DNA of 21,437 bases from JASGCK01 sp031538565 (GTDB taxonomy: Bacteria; Pseudomonadota; Gammaproteobacteria; Burkholderiales; Burkholderiaceae_C): NCBI GenBank assembly GCA_031538565.1, contig JAVKLS010000010.1:1-21437 (forward strand), written 5' to 3'. Both the position numbers and the translations under genes were made by a program. Shown here one piece after another: positions 1 to 6,847 of the stretch. The notes below the pieces were generated by a model that worked only from the letters and a program-made list of their open reading frames with translations, was not told where the DNA came from and ran no database searches. Position 1 is the stretch's first letter; every line of letters begins with the position of its first letter.

Positions 1-60
1 GCTTTGAGTTTGTTCAAACTTCATCGCCCTTGTCTCCTGCAACCAAATCGCCCGCTTCAT
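1..60 (-). CDS. ISNCY-type transposase, N-terminal fragment cut by window edge
   Basis: Reading down from ATG at 60 gives 20 codons that begin M-K-R-A-I-W-L-Q-E-T-R and continue to M-K-F-E-Q. This resembles the opening of ISNCY-family (IS1202 group) transposases, in which a short leader with Q-E-T-R and (M/R)-(K/R)-F-E precedes a helix-turn-helix DNA-binding domain. A strong AGGAGGTA Shine-Dalgarno (67-74) sits 6-7 bases upstream, so the start is well supported. The rest of the gene (such proteins run to over 400 residues) lies outside the window. The fragment is too short to tell whether the copy is intact. The right-end fragment at 21354-21437 is the C-terminus of a transposase of apparently the same kind, in the same orientation. 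Confidence 0.68.
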   Translation of the reverse strand, partial: MKRAIWLQETRAMKFEQTQS

Positions 61-66
61 ATCGAG

Positions 67-74
67 TACCTCCT
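67..74 (-). promoter_or_regulatory. Strong Shine-Dalgarno of the left transposase fragment
   Basis: The minus strand reads AGGAGGTA here, a near-perfect anti-16S match about 6-7 bases before the ATG at 60. It decides that the 20 codons at the window edge are a real gene start. Confidence 0.75.
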
Positions 75-88
75 GTACCCAACTTTCT

Positions 89-138
89 ATGCGGACATTT
101 CATTTGCTAAAAACAGGACAATTCATTTACTCTCTACA
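89..138 (-). repeat. Terminal inverted repeat of the left IS, with a duplicated TGTCC motif
   Basis: Read inward on the minus strand this is TGT, AGTAAAT, AATTGTCC, TTTTTAG, ATGAAATGTCCGCAT. TGTCC occurs twice about 25 bases apart (around 120-116 and 97-93). The same layout is found on the plus strand at 21189-21240, so the two ends are imperfect inverted repeats of one IS type. The double motif probably marks two transposase binding sites; this is inference. Confidence 0.65.
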
Positions 139-189
139 CTCTCATTTCGATCTTCTGACTAGTTAAATGACTAGTTTAGAATATACCAT
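139..189 (+). promoter_or_regulatory. Short dinB upstream region with candidate promoter
   Basis: Only 51 bp separate the IS end from dinB. A plausible sigma-70 promoter is CTGACT (155-160) and TAGAAT (177-182), with a 16-base spacer. Transcription from it would start at about 189-190, on the dinB ATG, implying a leaderless message; no Shine-Dalgarno is visible before the ATG. TGACTAGTT occurs twice (156-164 and 168-176), with two copies of the palindrome ACTAGT. No canonical LexA box is seen. Confidence 0.35.
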
Positions 190-1326
190 ATGCCTAGAAG
201 AATTGCCCACCTCGACATGGACGCCTTCTACGCGTCGGTGGAGTTGCTGCGCTATCCGCAGCTCAAAGGTTTGCCCGTGGTCATTGGTGGGGGCAGGCGA
301 CGCGAAGATAATGCCATGCTCGCAGCCCTTGCTGGACGTGGCTTACACGAGATCCAACTTGACGAATTCCCACGCCTTGCCTCGTACACAGGGCGCGGCG
401 TTATTACCACCGCCACCTACGCCGCACGCGCTTTTGGTGTGGGCTCGGCAATGGGGCTGATGAAGGCCGCCAAGCTGTGTCCCGATGCGATTTTGTTGCC
501 TGTGGATTTTGACGAACACCGCAAATACTCGCGTGCCTTTAAAGCGGTTATTCAAACCTTATGCCCCGTAATGGAAAACCGCGGCGTGGACGAGGTGTAC
601 ATCGACTTTACGGGTGTCATTGGCGGGCAAGCCGAGGGTGGGCGCGCGCTGGCGCTGCAATTGCAGCGCGCCATTTTGGAGGCCACAGGACTGACTTGCT
701 CGGTAGGCGTGGCGCCCAATAAATTACTAGCAAAAATGGCAAGTGAGTTTGATAAACCAAACGGCGTATCCATTTTGTACAGCGCCGATTTGCAGCGCAT
801 CATTTGGCCGCTTGCCGTTCGCAAAATCAATGGCATTGGCCCTAAAGCCGAGGCTAAATTGCACCAGATGGGTATTAAAACCATTGGGCAATTGGCAGCA
901 CGTAGCGAATCGGCACTCACGCTACATTTCGGCAAAGTCACAGGAAGTTGGATGAGCCGTGCGGCATGGGGTATTGATGAGCGCGAATTAGAAATAAACA
1001 GCGAGCCGATCAGTATGAGCCGCGAAACCACGTTTGAGAGGGACTTGGACGTGGTACGCGACAAAGCGCAGCTTGGCGCCATCTTCACTAGGCTATGCGA
1101 GCGCGTGGCAGAAGACCTGCAGCGCCGAGGCTACAAAGGCAAAACCGTTGGCGTCAAGCTGAAATTTGAAGACTTTCAAACCGCCACACGCGATCACACA
1201 GTTGACACACCGCTGAACGACGCCAAACTTTTGCGCTCCTTAGCTGGCTTGGCTCTCAAGCGAATGCCACTTGATAAGCGTATCCGCTTACTGGGTGTGC
1301 GCGTGGGGCAGTTGGTTAAAACTTAG
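190..1326 (+). CDS. dinB: DNA polymerase IV (Y-family translesion polymerase)
   Basis: Y-family error-prone polymerase that bypasses DNA lesions. The 378-residue protein opens with HLDMDAFYASVE: catalytic D9 and the steric-gate F13 that excludes ribonucleotides. GVDEVYID supplies catalytic D134 and E135, and SVGVAPNKLLAKMASEFDKPNG is the family's palm/thumb signature. A helix-hairpin-helix thumb (INGIGPKAEAKL) and a little-finger domain follow. A longer loop at about residues 36-68, compared with the E. coli enzyme, is usual in Burkholderiales members. The C-terminus ends at RLLGVRVGQLVKT, without the tail carrying the QLxLF/QLVLGL-type beta-clamp motif, and the gene overlaps rsgA tail to tail by 11 bp. 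The ATG at 190 is chosen because it opens directly onto the conserved motif; no Shine-Dalgarno is visible. An IS end lies 51 bp upstream. Confidence 0.95.
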   Translation: MPRRIAHLDMDAFYASVELLRYPQLKGLPVVIGGGRRREDNAMLAALAGRGLHEIQLDEFPRLASYTGRGVITTATYAARAFGVGSAMGLMKAAKLCPDAILLPVDFDEHRKYSRAFKAVIQTLCPVMENRGVDEVYIDFTGVIGGQAEGGRALALQLQRAILEATGLTCSVGVAPNKLLAKMASEFDKPNGVSILYSADLQRIIWPLAVRKINGIGPKAEAKLHQMGIKTIGQLAARSESALTLHFGKVTGSWMSRAAWGIDERELEINSEPISMSRETTFERDLDVVRDKAQLGAIFTRLCERVAEDLQRRGYKGKTVGVKLKFEDFQTATRDHTVDTPLNDAKLLRSLAGLALKRMPLDKRIRLLGVRVGQLVKT

Positions 1327-2236
1327 GCTGACTTAGCTCGTTAAATACGCGAGCATAAAACGCATGGCGCGAAGGGCTGATGGCGCTGTCTTGGGCTTTG
1401 TCCGATACGTTTTTTAACACCGCACAGTTTGGCTCGTGCAGATGCGTGCAGTTGTAAAAACGGCAAGCCCCGCTCCACTGTGCAAAGTCGGGCATCCATT
1501 TGGCAAGCTGCATTTTTTCCACGTGATGCAGGCCAAACTCTTGAAAGCCTGGCGAGTCGATGATGGCGCTTTGTTTGTCGTCTGCCAACCAAAACCAGCT
1601 CGTCGTTGTGGTGGTGTGCTTACCCGAATTGAGCGCAGTTGAAATTTCGCGCGTATCCAGTTTTGCGCTGGGCAAAAGCAAATTAATGAGCGAGCTTTTG
1701 CCCACGCCTGATGCGCCCATCACAAACGTGGTTTTCCCCAGCAGGCGCGGCAACAAAGCATGGGAAGCCTGACTAGGCGAAGCATCCGCTGCCGCTGATT
1801 GAATGGATACGCCAAACACTTCGTAGCCCATGCGTTTGTAGGGTGCAAGGCGCTCCATCGCCGCATGAAATGGCTCTTTTAAGTCGGCTTTATTGAGCAC
1901 GATGATGGGCTTAATTTGCGCGGCCTCGCACGCAATTAACGCGCGTGCCAATTGGCTTTCGGAAAACACGGGCTGAGCCGCCACCATGTACAGCACTTGG
2001 TCTAAATTGGCGGCAAACTGTTTGCTGCGTACATCGTCTTGGCGATACAGCAAATTGCGCCGCGGCTCTATTTTTTCAATCGTACCCTCATCTTTGCTTG
2101 CCAGCCATTGCACCAAGTCACCCACCACGCACTCATTTTTTTTACCCCGCGCATGGCAAATAACGCGCTCGCCGCTGGCAATTTCTACAACCACATGATG
2201 ACCATGCAATCCCACCACCAAGCCGCTGCGCATCAT
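1316..2236 (-). CDS. rsgA: Ribosome small-subunit-dependent GTPase A
   Basis: Cytoplasmic GTPase that acts in the late maturation of the 30S ribosomal subunit. The 306-residue protein has an N-terminal OB-fold (about 1-75) and the circularly permuted GTPase order typical of the family: NKAD (115-118) comes first, then the P-loop GASGVGKS (174-181), the switch sequence GKHTTT (205-210) and DSPG (227-230). A C-terminal zinc-binding motif has C258, C263, H265 and C271. Length and motifs are normal and the gene looks intact. The start ATG at 2236 overlaps the TGA of the upstream peptidase gene (ATGA), which implies translational coupling; a second ATG follows immediately at 2233. Its 3' end overlaps dinB by 11 bp in convergent orientation, so no space is left for a terminator between the two. 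Confidence 0.95.
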   Translation of the reverse strand: MMRSGLVVGLHGHHVVVEIASGERVICHARGKKNECVVGDLVQWLASKDEGTIEKIEPRRNLLYRQDDVRSKQFAANLDQVLYMVAAQPVFSESQLARALIACEAAQIKPIIVLNKADLKEPFHAAMERLAPYKRMGYEVFGVSIQSAAADASPSQASHALLPRLLGKTTFVMGASGVGKSSLINLLLPSAKLDTREISTALNSGKHTTTTTSWFWLADDKQSAIIDSPGFQEFGLHHVEKMQLAKWMPDFAQWSGACRFYNCTHLHEPNCAVLKNVSDKAQDSAISPSRHAFYARVFNELSQPKF

Positions 2237-3489
2237 GCAGCAAGCCTTGCCAATCGTTCGGTGGCGGGTGGATGAGACGCATAAAACCGCATATACAGCG
2301 GATCGGGCGTGAGCGTAGAGGCGTTATCTTCGTACAGCGTGAGTAGTGCCTCTGCCAGCGCAGCGCCATTACTGTGTTTCACTGCGTAAGCGTCTGCCTC
2401 AAACTCATCTTTGCGCGAAAAAAACGACATCACGGGCGTCACAAAAAACATAAATACAGGAACTGCCAGCATAAACAGCAAAAGTGCCAGGGCATCGTTG
2501 CCTCCCAGCACAGAAGGCATGACGCCAAGCCCTGTATAAAACCATGTTTGACTAGCAATCCAGCCCAGCAAGGCAAAGCCTGCAAAGCTAATGACAAACT
2601 GCATCAGCATCCGTTTGATGATGTGCTTGTGGTGTGCATGACCGAGTTCATGCGCTAACACCGCCTCCATTTGATCGATCGTAATTGACGCGAGCAGCGT
2701 GTCATAAAACACCACGCGCTTGGTTTTACCAAAGCCAACAAAAAAGGCATTGGAATGTTTGGAGCGTTTAGAGCCATCCATCACAAAAAACCCACTGGCA
2801 TCAAAACCGCAGCGCTGCATAAGCGCCGCAACGCGCACTTTCAGCGCCTCGTCCTCCAATGGCGTAAATTTATTGAAAAGCGGCATGATGAAGGTGGGTG
2901 CAAGCCACATCATCAGCAAACTAAACAGCGTCAGCGCAGCCCAAGCCCATAGCCACCAGTTGTGCCCAGCCGCGCCCATGAGATACAGCACCAAAGCCAT
3001 AAGCGGCAACCCAATCGCAGCGCCCAAAAGTGTGCCTTTTGTTAAATCTAGCAACCATGTTTTCCACGTGGTTTGGTTAAAACCAAAACGCGCCTCAATG
3101 CCAAAAGTTTGATACAACGACAGCGGCAAGTCGATCACCGAGCCGACAATCACAAACGCCACGACAAGCAGCATCTGTTGCCCAAAGCCCGCACCAAGCC
3201 ACTCCAAAATCGAGGCGTTTAAAAGCGCCAGTCCGCCAAAGAGCGTCCAGCCAAGCAGCAGCACCGAGCTTTGCACGTCCTCCCAAAAACTCAGGCGGAG
3301 TTTTGCCAGAGTGTAGTCAGCGGCGCGTTCGTGGCTGGCTTGCGACACCTTCTCCGTAAAGGCTTTGGGCACGGCACCACGATTTACAAAAACATGGCGT
3401 GCTTGTCGCATGGACAAATACGAGCGGATTAAAAATCCACCCACGAGCGCCGCAGCAAAGGCAAGCGTAAAAAAATAAGCGTTAGTCAT
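2233..3489 (-). CDS. M48 family membrane metallopeptidase (Ste24/CAAX-protease-like)
   Basis: Integral-membrane zinc peptidase of the M48A (Ste24-like) type, presumably in membrane-protein quality control; its bacterial substrate is not known from the sequence. With the start at 3489 it has 418 residues. Visible features are an N-terminal membrane helix (about 4-22), several hydrophobic segments (about 75-200), the zinc motif HELGH (H280, E281, H284), two further hydrophobic segments (about 293-312 and 333-355), and EFEAD with the probable third zinc ligand E362. The C-terminal SHPPATERLARL is typical of the family. The ATG at 3489 is preferred over one six codons upstream: it overlaps the livF1 stop by 8 bases (ATGACTAA) and starts right at the hydrophobic segment. 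It is followed by rsgA with an ATGA overlap. Confidence 0.9.
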   Translation of the reverse strand: MTNAYFFTLAFAAALVGGFLIRSYLSMRQARHVFVNRGAVPKAFTEKVSQASHERAADYTLAKLRLSFWEDVQSSVLLLGWTLFGGLALLNASILEWLGAGFGQQMLLVVAFVIVGSVIDLPLSLYQTFGIEARFGFNQTTWKTWLLDLTKGTLLGAAIGLPLMALVLYLMGAAGHNWWLWAWAALTLFSLLMMWLAPTFIMPLFNKFTPLEDEALKVRVAALMQRCGFDASGFFVMDGSKRSKHSNAFFVGFGKTKRVVFYDTLLASITIDQMEAVLAHELGHAHHKHIIKRMLMQFVISFAGFALLGWIASQTWFYTGLGVMPSVLGGNDALALLLFMLAVPVFMFFVTPVMSFFSRKDEFEADAYAVKHSNGAALAEALLTLYEDNASTLTPDPLYMRFYASHPPATERLARLAA

Positions 3490-4234
3490 GGGTTTGATTA
3501 TCCGCACGGGCTACACCCAGCAAACTGCTCAGTAATTCAGGCTGTGCCAGCAAGTCCGCTGCGGCGCCGGTGTGCACCACGTTACCGTGGTCAAGCACAA
3601 CGGTTGTATGCGAGATTTTTAAAATCGCTTGCGGGTGCTGCTCGACGATGATGGCGCTCATCCCCTCGCCTCGCGTAATTCGCGCAATCGCAGCTAACAG
3701 TTCTTCCACGATGATGGGTGCAAGCCCCTCCAGAGGCTCGTCTAGCAGCAGCAACTTTGGGTTTAGAACCAAGGCCCTGCCCACCGCCAGCATTTGCTGC
3801 TCGCCACCCGAGAGCTGCGTGCCCATATTGGATTTACGCTGGGCAAGCCGTGGGAACATTTCATACACCCGTGCGGGTGTCCACCCCCCCCCTGCTGGAT
3901 GCAACTCGCGTCCCGTCCTGGCCACGGCGGTGAGGTTTTCGTGCACGGTGAGCGATTTAAAAATGTTGCGCTCTTGCGGAACCCAGCCAATACCGGCCGC
4001 AGCACGCTGGTGCGCGGCAAGCGTATGCAGCGGCGCACCATTGAACTGAATGGTACCCGCGTGCTGACGCGTGACACCCGCCAGCGTGTTGATGAGTGTG
4101 GTCTTGCCCGTTCCGTTGCGCCCCAGCAGTGCCAAGGTTTCACCCGCCGCAAGCTCGAGCGAAATGTCCGTGAGCACCACCGCGTCGCCGTAGCCCGCGC
4201 TGACGTTGCCCAGCTCAAGCAGTGGCGCGGTCAT
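3482..4234 (-). CDS. livF: HAAT-type ABC transporter ATP-binding protein LivF (set 1)
   Basis: One of the two ATPase subunits driving a branched-chain amino acid-type (HAAT) importer, acting on the inner face of the membrane. The 250 residues carry Walker A GRNGTGKT (38-45), the signature LSGGEQQ (141-147), Walker B LLLLDEP (161-167) and the LivF-type IIVEQH near 196. A run of nine G (C on the plus strand, 3884-3892) encodes three glycines at 115-117, in a stretch that is slightly longer than usual. The start ATG overlaps the livG1 stop (ATGA), and the gene end overlaps the M48 peptidase start by 8 bases. Given pobA upstream, the cargo is more likely an aromatic acid than an amino acid; this is inference. 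Confidence 0.93.
   Translation of the reverse strand: MTAPLLELGNVSAGYGDAVVLTDISLELAAGETLALLGRNGTGKTTLINTLAGVTRQHAGTIQFNGAPLHTLAAHQRAAAGIGWVPQERNIFKSLTVHENLTAVARTGRELHPAGGGWTPARVYEMFPRLAQRKSNMGTQLSGGEQQMLAVGRALVLNPKLLLLDEPLEGLAPIIVEELLAAIARITRGEGMSAIIVEQHPQAILKISHTTVVLDHGNVVHTGAAADLLAQPELLSSLLGVARADNQTHD
3884..3892 (-). repeat. Nine-base homopolymer (poly-G on coding strand) inside livF1
   Basis: Nine C in a row on the plus strand, read as GGG GGG GGG in livF1 and encoding glycines 115-117. Gain or loss of one base would shift the frame before the ABC signature and Walker B. It may be a slippage-prone tract or simply a sequencing-error hotspot. Confidence 0.85.
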
Positions 4235-4992
4235 GCGTGCGCCTCTAGCGACTGTCCCAAGTACACGGCTTTCACTTCGGCGTCACGGGCAATAAACTCG
4301 GGCGCGCCTTCGGTCAGTACTGCGCCGTTGACCAAAACGGTGATACGCGTGGCAAATTCAAAAACCAAATCCATGTCGTGCTCGATTAACAAAATGGACA
4401 CGTCAGCAGGCAGTGCCGCCACGGTTTTCAGCAATTCTTCGCGCTCACCTGCGGGCACGCCCGCCACGGGCTCGTCTAGCAGCAGCACTTTGGGCTTACA
4501 AGCCAGCGCAATCGCAATCTCTAAAAGCCGCTGCTTGCCGTAGGGCAAAAGCTGCGTCGGCTGATCCATGACTTCTTGCAAATGAAATTGCACGAGGAGC
4601 TGCTCGCAGCGCTCTAGCACCGAAGGCCTGCCATCACCCAGTGCGCGCCATCCATTTGCGCCAAAGCCTTGCTGCTCAGAGACCACCAGCGCCAACGATT
4701 GCAAGGGCGTGAGCGTACTCCAGAGTTGATTGATTTGAAAGGTTCGCACCATGCCCTTGCGCACGCGCTCGTATTGCTTGAGGTGGCTAATGTTCTCCCC
4801 TAAAAGCATGATGCTGCCGCTGGTGGGATCGAGCACGCCCGTCAGCAAGTTGATGAGTGTTGTTTTTCCCGCGCCGTTGGGGCCAATCAGGGCATGGCGT
4901 GCGCCTTGCTGTAAATCAAAACTCACGCTATCGGTTGCCGTAATGCCACCAAAGCGCTTAACAAGATTTTTGCAACTTAAAACCGCACTCAT
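4231..4992 (-). CDS. livG: HAAT-type ABC transporter ATP-binding protein LivG (set 1)
   Basis: Second ATPase subunit of transporter set 1. With the start at 4992 the protein has 253 residues: Walker A GPNGAGKT (37-44), a divergent signature LPYGKQR (149-155), Walker B LLLDEP (170-175) and the H-loop in LLIEHDMD (around 205-212), followed by the LivG-type C-terminal tail ending near VYLGQ. An upstream in-frame ATG (5082) would add 30 residues overlapping livM1 and is rejected, because the ATG at 4992 forms an ATGA overlap with the livM1 stop and begins directly at the conserved domain. The gene end overlaps livF1. Partners would be livH1, livM1, livF1 and the binding protein livK1. Confidence 0.93.
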   Translation of the reverse strand: MSAVLSCKNLVKRFGGITATDSVSFDLQQGARHALIGPNGAGKTTLINLLTGVLDPTSGSIMLLGENISHLKQYERVRKGMVRTFQINQLWSTLTPLQSLALVVSEQQGFGANGWRALGDGRPSVLERCEQLLVQFHLQEVMDQPTQLLPYGKQRLLEIAIALACKPKVLLLDEPVAGVPAGEREELLKTVAALPADVSILLIEHDMDLVFEFATRITVLVNGAVLTEGAPEFIARDAEVKAVYLGQSLEAHA

Positions 4993-5975
4993 GGCTTTGC
5001 CCTTTGCGCAAACCAAGTCCACGGCTTGAACAATCGCTCGCGTCCCACAAGAGCGAGAACCACCAAAAAAAGACCAATCCAAAACGTCCAGTATTGCGGC
5101 GTGATGCTAGAGATGACGGTGTGCAGTAACTTAAACACCACCGCGCCCACCATGCCGCCCCACAGCCAGCCCGTGCCGCCAATGACCAGCATCAGCATCA
5201 AATCTGCCGATCGGTCAAACGCAAAAACGTCTAGTGATGCAAAGCCCGTGGTTTGTGCAAAGAGCGCCCCCGCAGCGCCCGCTACGCCTGCCGCGAGTGT
5301 GTAAATCACGGCGATACGCCGCCCCACATGAATGCCAATGCTGGCAGCTCGCAGGCGGTTATCCCGAATGGCCTTGAGCCCGACACCAAACGGCGAATGA
5401 ACCCAATGGCGCATCAGCACAAAAAGAATGAGCGTGACTGAAAGCGCGTACCACGCGGCGGTTTTTCCAGTGAGATCAAACTCAAAAAGACCCAGCACAG
5501 GAGCCATTAAAACGCCTTGCAGGCCGTCCGCGCCCCCCGTCAGCCAATCGAGTTTGTTTGCCAGTTCGTACAGCAGCAGTCCGCCCCCCAGCGTGACCAT
5601 TAGTCGTGTGAGATCCGAGCCGCGCTGGATGGTTAAGCTGCACAGCGCACCCAGCAAGGATGTCAGCAACAGTGCAAACATCAAACCTACCAACGGATCG
5701 GGCATGACGAGCTTGGCAAAAAGCGCCGCACTGTAAGCACCAAAACCGAAAAATGCCGCGTGCCCCAACGAGACAATGCCCGTAAATCCTAAAATCAAAT
5801 CCAGCGACATGGCAAACAACGCGGTGATGGCGATTTCGCTAATGAGCAAAGCGTGACTGGGCAAAAGTAGCGGCATAGCAAACGCCAGCAGCCACATCAC
5901 AGACTCCCATTTTTTGATGCGGCTGCCCTCGCGCAGCGATGCCGCAATAGCGTGCAGTGACTGAGCGCTGCTCAT
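4989..5975 (-). CDS. livM: HAAT-type ABC transporter permease LivM (set 1)
   Basis: Inner-membrane permease that pairs with LivH to form the channel of set 1. The 328-residue protein has about eight to ten hydrophobic segments and the LivM signature region ALFAMSLDLILGFTGIVSLGHAAFFGFGAY. The coupling-helix region around GLKAIRDNRLRAASIGI (where the ATPases dock) is well kept. The start at 5975 is chosen over one 20 codons upstream because its ATG overlaps the livH1 stop in an ATGA junction. A hydrophilic stretch of about 20 residues precedes the first membrane segment. The gene end overlaps livG1 in the same way. Confidence 0.92.
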   Translation of the reverse strand: MSSAQSLHAIAASLREGSRIKKWESVMWLLAFAMPLLLPSHALLISEIAITALFAMSLDLILGFTGIVSLGHAAFFGFGAYSAALFAKLVMPDPLVGLMFALLLTSLLGALCSLTIQRGSDLTRLMVTLGGGLLLYELANKLDWLTGGADGLQGVLMAPVLGLFEFDLTGKTAAWYALSVTLILFVLMRHWVHSPFGVGLKAIRDNRLRAASIGIHVGRRIAVIYTLAAGVAGAAGALFAQTTGFASLDVFAFDRSADLMLMLVIGGTGWLWGGMVGAVVFKLLHTVISSITPQYWTFWIGLFLVVLALVGRERLFKPWTWFAQRAKP

Positions 5976-6844
5976 TGACCACCCCGCGAAAACAAACCTT
6001 TGGGACGCCAAATCAAAATAGCAATCATCAAGCAATACACGGTAAATGCGCCCATTTTGGGGATGTAGTATTTGCCCGCCACATCCGCAATGCCCAGCAA
6101 AAGCGCCGCCAGCAGTGGCCCCGTAATGGACGACGTACCGCCCACGGCAACCACAATTAAAAAATACACCATAAATTTCAGCGGAAAGCTAGGGTCAAGC
6201 CCTAGCACTTCTGCACCCAGCGCTCCGCCCAGTCCCGCCAGGCCTGAACCGACCGCAAAGGTAGTCAAAAAAACGACATTCACATTGATGCCCAATCCAG
6301 CCGCCACACGCTGGTCATCCACCGCTGCACGCAACCGACTACCAAAGCGTGTTCGCGACAGCGCCAGCTGCAGCAGCACCGTCAACACCACGCACACGGC
6401 AATGATGAATAAACGGTAGTGCCCCATGCCAAGTGCGAAAGGCGTATCCGCCCACCACTCGGTGCGGCCTTTTAAAAACTCAGGGAGCTGCAAAATTTGC
6501 AGCGTGCTGCCAATAAAGTAGTCCGTGCTGGCAACGGCCATAAACACCAAACCAATGGAAAACAACACTTGGTCTAAATGTGGCTTGCCGTAGAGTCTGC
6601 GATAAAGCGTCACCTCCAGCAACGCACCCAGTAGCGCAGCACCTAAAAAGGACAGCGGCAAACACCACACAAATGGCACGACCGCCTTTTGCATCAACAG
6701 CACCGTGATGTAGCCCCCCACCATCGCAAATGCACCGTGCGCAAGGTTGATGACGTTCATCAGCCCCATCGTGACAGCAAGCCCCACAGCTAGGATGAAC
6801 AGCAGCATCCCGTAGGCCACGCCGTCAAACAGAATGGTCAACAT
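5972..6844 (-). CDS. livH: HAAT-type ABC transporter permease LivH (set 1)
   Basis: Inner-membrane permease, partner of LivM1. The 290 residues show about eight hydrophobic segments, the LivH opening (LFDGVAYGMLLFILAVGLAVTMG), the characteristic MNVINLAHGAFAMVGGY (about 29-45) and the cytoplasmic ATPase-docking segment FGSRLRAAVDDQRVAAGLGI (about 177-196). The C-terminus ends with the family's ILIWRPKGLF. The start ATG lies 3 bases after the livK1 stop. No clear Shine-Dalgarno is visible at that distance, so translation is probably coupled to livK1. The gene end overlaps livM1 (ATGA). Confidence 0.93.
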   Translation of the reverse strand: MLTILFDGVAYGMLLFILAVGLAVTMGLMNVINLAHGAFAMVGGYITVLLMQKAVVPFVWCLPLSFLGAALLGALLEVTLYRRLYGKPHLDQVLFSIGLVFMAVASTDYFIGSTLQILQLPEFLKGRTEWWADTPFALGMGHYRLFIIAVCVVLTVLLQLALSRTRFGSRLRAAVDDQRVAAGLGINVNVVFLTTFAVGSGLAGLGGALGAEVLGLDPSFPLKFMVYFLIVVAVGGTSSITGPLLAALLLGIADVAGKYYIPKMGAFTVYCLMIAILIWRPKGLFSRGGQ

Positions 6845-6847
6845 GGA

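Larger units (their letters stand above)
1..138 (-). mobile_element. 5' end of an ISNCY/IS1202-type insertion sequence (continues out of window to the left)
   Basis: This stretch holds, read on the minus strand, an outer end beginning TGTAGAGAGTAAAT (138 down to 125), a subterminal pair of TGTCC motifs, a Shine-Dalgarno sequence and the first 20 codons of a transposase. The outer end is placed at ACA 136-138 because the right-hand copy, read from 21189, aligns with it from TGT onward (AGTAAAT, TTGTCC, TTTTAG, ATGAA, TGTCCGCAT shared, with small indels). The family call rests on recognising the transposase N-terminus from memory. The exact boundary is uncertain by a few bases, because AGTGT is common to both ends and could extend the repeat outward to 140. 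Confidence 0.7.

Noticed and set aside
139..189. LexA box upstream of dinB
   Set aside because: No CTGT-N8-ACAG-type palindrome is present in the 51 bp left between the IS and dinB.
552..1088. 178-codon open frame on the minus strand inside dinB
   Set aside because: It lies antisense to a fully conserved DinB reading frame, has no recognisable domain and is rich in residues expected from a shadow frame.
3794..4543. 249-codon open frame on the plus strand
   Set aside because: It runs antisense across livF1 and livG1 (both with intact ABC motifs) and matches no family.
4231..5082. Upstream start for livG1 at 5082 (and similarly 6035 for livM1, 3507 for the M48 gene)
   Set aside because: The downstream ATGs overlap the preceding stop codons and fit family N-termini; the upstream ones would extend into the preceding genes.
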